Source of the DNA: Bacteroidales bacterium
Lineage (GTDB): Bacteria > Bacteroidota > Bacteroidia > Bacteroidales > NBLH01
NCBI GenBank assembly: GCA_027083715.1
Contig: JALWNR010000269.1
Location: 6,444-19,019 of the forward strand
Direction: 5' to 3'
Length of the DNA stretch: 12,576 bases
How positions within the stretch are numbered: the stretch's first letter is position 1; the number at the start of each line of letters is the position of its first letter. The notes beneath the pieces are model-generated. The model was not told the DNA's origin, ran no database searches, and saw nothing but the letters and a program-made list of their open reading frames with translations. A program made the position numbers and the translations under genes. This document shows positions 7,264 through 12,576 of this stretch, one piece after another.

Positions 7264-7743
7264 TTATTTTATGCCAAAATTCATTGTCCAATAATTTCCG
7301 CTTCTACCCACAGCTATATCCGTAAAATTAGCGTTCATCATGTTTTTACAATGTCCTTCACTATTTTTCCATCCGTTAAACACCTCTTCTTCTGTGATAT
7401 AGCCTACGGCTATATTTTCTCCACCTGCATGACCTTCATAGGCTGTCCCGTTAATTCTGTCGGCAAAAGAAGAACCATCAAGGCTTGTATGACTAAAGTA
7501 GCTGTTTTCATTCATATCTATGCTGTGTGCTGTTGCTGCACGCTCCAATTCATCATCCCATTCCAGTGCATCTACCCGAGGCATATAGTCAGCTCCACAG
7601 TTGCAACCTTTTTTACGTAAATCATTTACCATCTTTAGTAGTTTTTGTTTATCAATCGATACTACATCAGCTTTATTGACATCAGCAAGTTCACATGCTT
7701 GCAAAGTAAATATTAACAGAAAAATGAAAGAAATTTTACGCAT
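7264..7743 (-). CDS. CAP/SCP superfamily (PR-1-like) lipoprotein
   Basis: Codes for 159 residues from the ATG at 7743. This start gives a lipoprotein signal MRKISFIFLLIFTLQAC with Cys17. An in-frame ATG at 7767 would only add eight residues before the signal and is rejected. After a short linker the CAP domain (about 30-159) shows GCNCG (46-50), LEWDDELERAATAHSIDM (60-77), FSHTSLDGSSFADRI (83-97), GGENIAVGY (107-115), WKNSEGHCKNMMN (125-137), DIAVG and YWTMNFG. The typical CAP cavity residues are present as His73, Glu109, Glu129 and His131. Bacterial CAP proteins are secreted or envelope-bound, with roles mostly unknown. The Cys46/Cys48 pair near the domain start is common in Bacteroidota members. 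The gene is transcribed alone, divergent from the frameshifted zinc-ribbon gene. Confidence 0.9.
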   Translation of the reverse strand: MRKISFIFLLIFTLQACELADVNKADVVSIDKQKLLKMVNDLRKKGCNCGADYMPRVDALEWDDELERAATAHSIDMNENSYFSHTSLDGSSFADRINGTAYEGHAGGENIAVGYITEEEVFNGWKNSEGHCKNMMNANFTDIAVGRSGNYWTMNFGIK

Positions 7744-7777
7744 AATTGACCAATTTAAATATTTCACGAAAATAGCT

Positions 7778-7785
7778 TAAATTTG
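7778..7785 (+). promoter_or_regulatory. -7 promoter element upstream of the zinc-ribbon gene
   Basis: TAAATTTG is an exact match to the Bacteroidota -7 consensus TAnnTTTG and ends 35 bases before the ATG at 7821. No good -33 element lies 17-23 bases upstream; the nearest TTG (7746-7748) is 29 bases away. If functional, it shows that the frameshifted gene downstream is or was transcribed. Confidence 0.45.
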
Positions 7786-7806
7786 TATAATAAGACAAAT
7801 TATACA
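7784..7806. promoter_or_regulatory. Inverted repeat in the divergent CAP/zinc-ribbon promoter region (candidate operator)
   Basis: TGTATAAT (7784-7791) and ATTATACA (7799-7806) form a perfect 8-bp inverted repeat around a 7-base spacer. It overlaps the last two bases of the plus-strand -7 element and lies 41-63 bases upstream of the minus-strand CAP start. A regulator bound here could act on both divergent genes. Chance occurrence in AT-rich DNA cannot be excluded. Confidence 0.4.
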
Positions 7807-7820
7807 TTAACAAATTAATT

Positions 7821-8113
7821 ATGCAAAAATGCCCGGTATGTAGCGCAAATTTCCCTCCGACACAATTTGTATGGCTTATTGCGGATATGTGGAAACTGAA
7901 AGAATAAAAAAACTTGATAATGATACGGTAAAAACAATTTCTTTCAATGGTTCAATAATGCTGATTAAGGAAAACCAGAACGCTTTACAGTCAATACAAA
8001 GACCTAAAACCGGAGGAAACCTTATACTTATTCTATACTGTTTGGCGGCACTATTGGCGATTAAAAATTGCTCTTTCGCCTTTTTAGGTCTCCGTGATAA
8101 ACAATGTCCTTAG
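7821..8113 (+). pseudogene. Frameshifted zinc-ribbon/membrane small protein
   Basis: Two frames together make one protein-like product. The ATG at 7821 starts MQKCPVCSANFP, then the frame leads to a stop at 7905. A -1 shift near 7850-7856 continues as SDTICMAYCGYVETERIKKL up to a stop at 8113, about 97 residues in all. The joined product has a zinc-ribbon pattern, CPVC then CMAYC (C-x2-C-x9-C-x3-C; the usual second pair is C-x2-C). It also has a hydrophobic segment (GGNLILILYCLAALLAI) like a membrane helix. The junction TTTCCCT has the X-XXY-YYZ shape of a -1 slippery site, but a plain one-base deletion is the simpler reading. Its last 53 bases overlap the 3' end of napD on the other strand, so the C-terminus may be truncated or read through. 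The gene is probably broken; a sequencing error is also possible. Confidence 0.5.
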
Positions 8114-8417
8114 CATCCACATCATCTTTATTCAGCCAATTGGGAATACTTGATACTTCCAGATTTTCACGCATTTGTTCCAACTCATCTTCATGATAAG
8201 CATAAATCATTTCGGCAGAAATTACATAGTCCATTTTTTGAATTTCGCCTAATTTTTGCATTTCTTCACCTGTATTTTTACCTTCAACGGTTACAATAAT
8301 GCTGCCTTTACTTTCATCATGAAGATGATATTCACAAAAATCAACATTTTTGATTTGTTCTATGAGTTTTAAAATATTTTCAGGCATTGCTTGAATTAAT
8401 ATACTTGATAATGTCAT
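8061..8417 (-). CDS. napD: NapD, chaperone for the Tat signal of periplasmic nitrate reductase
   Basis: NapD binds the twin-arginine signal peptide of NapA in the cytoplasm and is needed for NapA maturation before Tat export. Residues 1-75 fit the family's ferredoxin-like beta-alpha-beta-beta-alpha-beta fold: LSSILIQAMPENILKLIEQI (3-22), GSIIVTVEGKNTGEEM and the end strand YVISAEMIYAYHE. The 118 residues exceed the E. coli protein (under 90) by a charged C-terminal tail of about 40 residues, starting near EDELEQMRENLEV. It starts six bases after the stop of the WD40 gene, so the two are co-transcribed. It is the last gene of the nap operon, as in Campylobacter and Wolinella. The 3' end overlaps the convergent zinc-ribbon frame. 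No clear terminator follows. Confidence 0.85.
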   Translation of the reverse strand: MTLSSILIQAMPENILKLIEQIKNVDFCEYHLHDESKGSIIVTVEGKNTGEEMQKLGEIQKMDYVISAEMIYAYHEDELEQMRENLEVSSIPNWLNKDDVDAKDIVYHGDLKRRKSNF

Positions 8418-8423
8418 ATTTTT

Positions 8424-9383
8424 TTAATTTAGTTTCCAGATTTTAATAAATTCATTGTTTGATGTTGTGATAATTTGTTTTTCATCAATAAAATAAATTT
8501 TTGAAATATTTTCGTTCTGTCCTTTTAATGTATGTAACTTTTTTTTGGTTTTGATATTAAATACAACCACATCTCCGTTTTCATTAGCTGAATATGCTCC
8601 AAATTCAGCTGATGGACTTAAAGCAACGCTTAAAACAAAAAAACCGGAATTTATAGTATAAGATTTTCTTCCTTGTAAAAAATAAACGGCTACTTTCCTG
8701 TCTTTACCACCACTGATAAATACCAAATTTTTATAATCAACAGAAAAAGCACGATCTTTAATTAATCCTTCAAACTTTACAATAGTTTTACCATTTTCAG
8801 CACTAATCAAATAAGTAGCTCCACTTTCATCGCAAGTAATTATTAATTTTCTACTTTTATCCACCGTATAATCCGATAATGAAGAAGTACTGATTTGTTT
8901 TTTATATATCTGTTTTTTATTGCGTATTGACCATAAAATAATTTCATCACTGAATAAACCCAGTAAAATAGTATCTGCATTAATAAATTTTGCTCTTTTT
9001 ATCATTAAACGGTCCTTTGCGGCATCTTTAATTTTTATTTTTTGCTTATTTTCAATTAAAAATACATCTTGGTAGCCATTTGTTGCCTGCAATACAGCTA
9101 AAATTTTATTTTGTCCCGGTAATTTATCAATTGAATAGACTCTTGGATAGATATTATTGTCTTGAAAATCTTTAATTTTTTCAAATTTTATTTGATTTAA
9201 GATTTTTTTTGCCGGCAAATCAATAATATCTATTGCTCCTTGCATAGTAGCAACATATAATTTTTCGTTTTCATATATAAAATCGGATACATCTCCCGAG
9301 GCTTTAATTGAATATTGTACTTTAATAGTATTTTGAACTATTAAAATACCACTCAGAACAATCAAAGCAAAAAATAGTTTCAT
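8424..9383 (-). CDS. napL: NapL-like WD40-repeat periplasmic protein of the nap operon
   Basis: Codes for 319 residues. A hydrophobic N-terminus (MKLFFALIVLSGILIV) acts as a signal peptide or anchor, placing the protein in the periplasm. The rest is a WD40-type beta-propeller. Repeat-like units include KLYVATMQGAIDIIDLPAKK, TILLGLFSDEIILWSIRNK, KLIITCDESGATYLISAENG, LVFISGGKDRKVAVYF, FGAYSANENGDVVVFNIKTK and QIITTSNNEFIKIWKLN. Its place between napB and napD and its size match NapL of Campylobacter and Wolinella, a WD40-like accessory protein that is not well understood. The symbol is given for position and architecture. WD40 sequences diverge quickly, so orthology is likely but not proven. 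It is separated from napB by 98 bases with a hairpin, and from napD by six bases. Confidence 0.75.
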   Translation of the reverse strand: MKLFFALIVLSGILIVQNTIKVQYSIKASGDVSDFIYENEKLYVATMQGAIDIIDLPAKKILNQIKFEKIKDFQDNNIYPRVYSIDKLPGQNKILAVLQATNGYQDVFLIENKQKIKIKDAAKDRLMIKRAKFINADTILLGLFSDEIILWSIRNKKQIYKKQISTSSLSDYTVDKSRKLIITCDESGATYLISAENGKTIVKFEGLIKDRAFSVDYKNLVFISGGKDRKVAVYFLQGRKSYTINSGFFVLSVALSPSAEFGAYSANENGDVVVFNIKTKKKLHTLKGQNENISKIYFIDEKQIITTSNNEFIKIWKLN

Positions 9384-9416
9384 AAAAAACGGTTTATTTT
9401 AACTGAGAAAACAAAA

Positions 9417-9472
9417 GATTGAGAGAATGAGTGAATTAGAAAATAAAATCACAATCATTCAATCTCTCAATC
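9417..9472 (-). terminator. Hairpin between napB and napL: possible attenuator or partial terminator
   Basis: GATTGAGAGA (9417-9426) and TCTCTCAATC (9463-9472) form a perfect 10-bp stem with a 36-base loop. Read on the minus strand, the direction of transcription, the stem is followed by TTTTGTTTTC, a T-rich run. The hairpin also contains or overlaps a direct repeat, CAATCATTCA (9452-9461 and 9468-9477). It could lower transcription of napL-napD relative to napAGHB or protect the upstream mRNA. The long loop makes a strict terminator doubtful. Confidence 0.4.
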
Positions 9473-9481
9473 ATTCAGAAA

Positions 9482-10078
9482 CTACTGTACACCTTCATCA
9501 AACTTTTCAATTAAATTAGACTTGTGTTTATTTGTAGTATCTCTAAATTCTGCTTGAAAAGTATTTTTCACATCCAATTCAGCATTTGTTTGAGGAACAT
9601 GACATTGGGTACAATTATAACGTCCCATATCCATTTTCCCTTTTAAATCACGAATTTCTACTTGATTACCTTCTTCGTATAAAACATATTTTCCGTTTAT
9701 TAATTTTATCTCCGGACGAAAAGCTTTAAAATGTGTTGCCGGCATAGGTGTTGCTTTTGCTGCAACTGCTTTATCCGGCATATGACAAGTTAAGCAAGTA
9801 TTCACATCAAGAGTAATCAAATCAAAGCCTTGCATTTGATGAGAAATTAGAGGAGGTGCGTTTTCAAAAGCACGATCTACTTTTTGGCTTAAACCCGGAA
9901 TATTTGATTTAACAGTAGCCATTTCACCTAAATCAAAGTTTTCGCTAAACAAATCACCTTTTCTAAAAGCCGTTCCATCATTTTTTTTATTCTCTGCCGT
10001 ATTATCATCCCCTCCAGAGCTGCAACCAACAACTAATACTGCAAATATTAGATTGATAATTAATATTAGTTTTTTCAT
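9482..10078 (-). CDS. napB: NapB, dihaem c-type cytochrome subunit of periplasmic nitrate reductase (lipoprotein form)
   Basis: NapB passes electrons from the quinol-oxidising partner to NapA. The 198 residues hold two haem-binding motifs, CLTCH (95-99) and CTQCH (156-160). Conserved histidines in PPLISH (His80) and PATHF (His116) are the likely distal axial ligands, as in other NapB proteins. VPQTNAELDVKNTF after the second motif is also typical. Unusually, the N-terminus is a lipoprotein signal (MKKLILIINL... VVGC, Cys19) followed by SSGGDD and a polar linker to about residue 40, whereas NapB is normally soluble after signal cleavage. The protein is therefore predicted to be membrane-anchored. 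It starts 17 bases after the napH stop. It needs the cytochrome c maturation system, which is not in the window. Confidence 0.93.
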   Translation of the reverse strand: MKKLILIINLIFAVLVVGCSSGGDDNTAENKKNDGTAFRKGDLFSENFDLGEMATVKSNIPGLSQKVDRAFENAPPLISHQMQGFDLITLDVNTCLTCHMPDKAVAAKATPMPATHFKAFRPEIKLINGKYVLYEEGNQVEIRDLKGKMDMGRYNCTQCHVPQTNAELDVKNTFQAEFRDTTNKHKSNLIEKFDEGVQ

Positions 10079-10095
10079 TTTATTAAGTTTTAAAA

Positions 10096-10908
10096 TTATT
10101 TTTTGTAGTTATTTAAAGAAAAACATAGCGCATTATCCTCACAAACATCAACACATCGTCCACAGTTAGAACATTCCATTCCTTTTATCTTAATAGAAAT
10201 TTTATTGATGTAAGGCAATAAAACTTGTTTTTCAGGGCATACAATCAAACATTTATTGCATGCAGTACAAGTTTCATGATTATGTTTCACTTTAAAAAGT
10301 GAAAAGCGATTAATTAAGGAATAAAATCCTCCTAATGGGCATACATAACCACACCAACCGTTTTGCATAACAAAAATATCGAAAAAGAAAACCACAGATA
10401 TCGCTGCCCAACCAAATCCCATTCCGTAAATTAGTCCTCTATGCAACATAGATACCGGACTTATCAGCTCAAAAGCAGCGATCCCCGCAAAAGCGGATAC
10501 AACAATACTTAAGCCCAAAATCCAATATCTGAAATTACGATTAATGGGTACTTTAATATCATCCTGATAAAGTTTTAGAAGTTTTCGGATGCGTACAGCC
10601 ACATCGGTAACAATATTCATAGGACATACCCAGCTGCAAAAACTTCTTCCGCCAATAAAAGTATAGAACAATAAAATAATCAATGTTCCCAGCAAAACAT
10701 CATTCGCCAAAATATAACCGGCTGCAAATGTTTGTATTACCATATACGGATCACTTAGGTGAAAAAGATCAAAAAAATTTGCAGTGCTTAAATCACCTTT
10801 TAAAATATTCCAGCCCCAATAATTACCACCAATAAAAAGTAGTAGAATACCTGACTGAGTTATTCTTCTTAAAATCAAGTATTTATTTTGGCTTAGCAAT
10901 TTAATCAT
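10096..10908 (-). CDS. napH: NapH, membrane quinol dehydrogenase with two 4Fe-4S clusters
   Basis: NapH spans the inner membrane and, with NapG, takes electrons from menaquinol. From the ATG at 10908 it has 270 residues, about the family length. Four or five hydrophobic segments are visible (about 15-33, 58-82, 128-149, 160-182). The two family motifs C-x3-CP are CSWVCP (91-96) and CGYVCP (186-191). The cytoplasmic end has two 4Fe-4S motifs, CTACNKCLIVCP (214-225) and CSNCGRCVDVC (246-256). The ATG overlaps the end of napG by 8 bases, suggesting translational coupling; a TTG codon at 10911 is an alternative start adding one residue. Because no napC is seen, NapH probably supplies the quinol-oxidising function, as in epsilonproteobacteria. 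Confidence 0.95.
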   Translation of the reverse strand: MIKLLSQNKYLILRRITQSGILLLFIGGNYWGWNILKGDLSTANFFDLFHLSDPYMVIQTFAAGYILANDVLLGTLIILLFYTFIGGRSFCSWVCPMNIVTDVAVRIRKLLKLYQDDIKVPINRNFRYWILGLSIVVSAFAGIAAFELISPVSMLHRGLIYGMGFGWAAISVVFFFDIFVMQNGWCGYVCPLGGFYSLINRFSLFKVKHNHETCTACNKCLIVCPEKQVLLPYINKISIKIKGMECSNCGRCVDVCEDNALCFSLNNYKK

Positions 10909-11716
10909 CAATTAAATCCTCCCAATCTCCGTTAAGGTATTCAAGTGCCTTGTCACTGACTTTTTCCTGTTGCTCTTCGCCTTCTTTTTCTTTCATGCGT
11001 TTTTCATCTTCTTTATCCCAGCCTTTAATATAATGATCACCGGCTTTTCCAGTTGCCAGTGTTCTGGGAAGTACTCTTATAGATGCCTTTTCCGTAACAC
11101 AAGCATTTTCACATAATCCGCAGCCGGTACATACCGCATTATCAACCACAGGGCGTAAAAAAGCATGTTTTCCTGTTCGCTCGTTTTGGGTGTACTCCAA
11201 TTTTATAGCTTCATCAATTAAAGGACATGCCCTGTAACAGATGTCGCATTGAATTCCCCAAAAGGCAATGCACGATTCATTGTCGATGATTGCCACTCCC
11301 ATCTGAGCTTTATTTATATCCAAAACCTTTTCTTGCTTTTTTTCATCAAAAGTTTGAACTTTGTTAATATCTAAAGCACCAGATGGACAAACAGGCACGC
11401 ATGGAATATCGGGACACATTTCGCAAGCTATCTCCCTTGGTACAAAATAGGGCATTCCAACCGGTTTGGTGTCGCCCGGTGTTCCAAGCCTAAGAGTATC
11501 ATAAGGACATGCTTCAACACAAGTTCCACATTTAACACAAGCTTTAACAAACTCCTCTTCATCAATAGCTGCCGGCGGACGTAAAATCATGGGCTCTGAT
11601 TTGGCTTCGTTAAGATAAGCACCCCAAGTAAGTCCGCCTATACCTAAATAACCGCCACCTTTGAGTAAAGTTTTTAGTATGTCTCGTCTTGTAGCCACTT
11701 TGTCTTTCTTTTTCAT
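10901..11716 (-). CDS. napG: NapG, Tat-exported ferredoxin with four 4Fe-4S clusters
   Basis: NapG is a periplasmic iron-sulfur protein that works with NapH in electron transfer from menaquinol to NapB/NapA. The N-terminus has a twin-arginine signal, TRRDILK (residues 9-15), followed by a Gly-rich hydrophobic stretch, so it is exported folded. Sixteen cysteines make four cluster motifs: Cys60/63/66/70, Cys98/101/106/110, Cys149/157/160/164 and Cys196/199/202/206. The third, with the spacing C-x7-C-x2-C-x3-CP (CIAFWGIQCDICYRACP), is characteristic of NapG and its relative MauM. Residues about 230-271 form a strongly charged Lys/Glu-rich tail (for example MKEKEGEEQQEK) ending in Asp residues. 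I would not expect such a tail in the E. coli protein. It starts 17 bases after napA, and its end overlaps napH. Confidence 0.95.
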   Translation of the reverse strand: MKKKDKVATRRDILKTLLKGGGYLGIGGLTWGAYLNEAKSEPMILRPPAAIDEEEFVKACVKCGTCVEACPYDTLRLGTPGDTKPVGMPYFVPREIACEMCPDIPCVPVCPSGALDINKVQTFDEKKQEKVLDINKAQMGVAIIDNESCIAFWGIQCDICYRACPLIDEAIKLEYTQNERTGKHAFLRPVVDNAVCTGCGLCENACVTEKASIRVLPRTLATGKAGDHYIKGWDKEDEKRMKEKEGEEQQEKVSDKALEYLNGDWEDLIDD

Positions 11717-11733
11717 TTGATAAGTTTAAAAGC

Positions 11734-12576
11734 CTAAGCTTTATAAATTTTCACTGCCCATTTTTTAAAGTCTGTTTGTTTTGACATCGGGCATGTTGCA
11801 TCTAATGAAACTTTATTGATGAAAACTTTTTCATCAAACCAAGGAACAAAAACCAAACCTTTGGGCGGTTTATTTCTTCCGCGTGTTTGCACATGTGCTT
11901 TGATTTTTCCTCTGCGCGACTCTAACCATACCAACGAACCATCTTTAAGACCGAGCGCTTGCACATCTTTGGGATTCATATAGCATAATGCTTCGGGAAC
12001 GGCTCTGTATAATTCAGGCACACGCATAGTCATTGTACCACTATGCCAATGTTCAAGTACACGACCTGATGAAGCCCAGAATGGATATTCCTTATCAGGC
12101 ATTTCAACCGGATCCATATACGGACGGAAGAAAATTTTAGCTTTATTTTTAAGATTTACTTTTCCTTTGCTTTTATCAGGTCCTTTAAGTGTTCCTTGTG
12201 GTATTTCTTTTAATGCCGGCCCATAAAAAGCAAAATCACCATAGTTTTGCTCTTTGGCATACGGGTCGTATTTTGAATTAAATCGCCAAGAAGTTTCTTT
12301 ACCATTTACAACAGGCCATTTTAATCCGCGAACTTTATGATAAGTATCAAAATCAGCTAAATCATGACCGTGTCCTAAACCAAATTTACGGTATTCTTCC
12401 CAAAGATACTTTTGGATAAAGAAACCATATCCTTTCCATGGTTTTCCATCCGCACCTTCAACATTACGTTTGTCTCCCTCTGCTTCAGTATTTTGATAAC
12501 CTTCACCTATTGGGTCAGGCCACGCATAAGATTTTGCTTCTTTATTGGCAAAAAGCACCTCGTAAAGAGTGGCATT
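11734..12576 (-). CDS. napA: NapA, catalytic molybdopterin subunit of periplasmic nitrate reductase (C-terminal part)
   Basis: NapA reduces nitrate to nitrite in the periplasm with a bis-molybdopterin guanine dinucleotide molybdenum centre and one 4Fe-4S cluster. Only the last 281 codons are inside the window. The reading frame stays open to the window edge at 12576 ([17 protein letters not shown]), so the GTG at 12556-12558 is internal, not a start. The C-terminal molybdopterin-dinucleotide-binding domain is clear: [77 protein letters not shown] and [13 protein letters not shown]. These match NapA rather than Nas or NarG types. The iron-sulfur site, the cysteine ligand of molybdenum, the Tat signal and the promoter all lie beyond the window. 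It is the first visible gene of the operon. Confidence 0.95.
   Translation of the reverse strand, partial: NATLYEVLFANKEAKSYAWPDPIGEGYQNTEAEGDKRNVEGADGKPWKGYGFFIQKYLWEEYRKFGLGHGHDLADFDTYHKVRGLKWPVVNGKETSWRFNSKYDPYAKEQNYGDFAFYGPALKEIPQGTLKGPDKSKGKVNLKNKAKIFFRPYMDPVEMPDKEYPFWASSGRVLEHWHSGTMTMRVPELYRAVPEALCYMNPKDVQALGLKDGSLVWLESRRGKIKAHVQTRGRNKPPKGLVFVPWFDEKVFINKVSLDATCPMSKQTDFKKWAVKIYKA

Noticed and set aside
7243..7620. Plus-strand open frame of 125 codons
   Set aside because: It is antisense to the clear CAP-domain gene; its Cys/His-rich sequence is the mirror of CAP codons.
10901..10911. TTG at 10911 as the napH start
   Set aside because: An ATG lies at 10908, one codon inside, and gives the normal NapH start; the TTG adds a single residue.
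1..12576. CRISPR array, tRNA, rRNA or insertion sequence
   Set aside because: No regularly spaced repeats, no tRNA cloverleaf or rRNA signature, and no transposase-like frame were seen on reading both strands by eye.

Overview
The window comes from an AT-rich member of the Bacteroidota. This is inferred from the Bacteroidetes-type -7 promoter element TAnnTTTG, start sites without a Shine-Dalgarno sequence, lipoproteins with an acidic stretch just after the lipidated cysteine, an S46 dipeptidyl-peptidase, and an OmpA protein that combines PD40 repeats with a carboxypeptidase-regulatory domain. The genus cannot be read from the sequence. A nitrate-respiring or facultatively anaerobic Bacteroidales-like organism would fit.

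Left part (1-6058), mostly envelope proteins. A complete S46 dipeptidyl-peptidase of the DPP7 type (20-2131, +) is followed by a strong bidirectional terminator shared with a convergent small beta-barrel-like protein (2180-2734, -). A 315-base divergent spacer precedes a probably surface-exposed lipoprotein of unknown function (3050-3727, +) with its own terminator. Next is a 698-residue PD40/regulatory-domain/OmpA protein (3872-5968, +) that resembles the type IX secretion component PorE in its C-terminal part.

Middle part (6059-8113), small single genes. These are a DUF2202 ferritin-like lipoprotein (6059-6715, -), a roughly 550-base stretch without a supported gene that holds several inverted repeats, and a CAP/SCP-domain lipoprotein (7264-7743, -). 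Divergent from the last is a frameshifted zinc-ribbon gene (7821-8113, +), whose 3' end runs into napD. The DUF2202 promoter and the 7744-7820 spacer each pair an exact TAAATTTG -7 element with a perfect 8-bp inverted repeat, which suggests regulated promoters.

Right part (8061-12576), one minus-strand operon for periplasmic nitrate reduction. The order of transcription is napA (3' part only, cut by the window edge), napG, napH, napB, a WD40-repeat gene matching napL in position and type, and napD. This is the napAGHB(F)LD order known from Campylobacter and Wolinella, which lack NapC. No napC is visible here, so electrons would run from menaquinol to NapH and NapG, then to NapB and NapA. NapB is unusual in being a predicted lipoprotein. 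A hairpin with direct repeats separates napB from the napL-napD pair.
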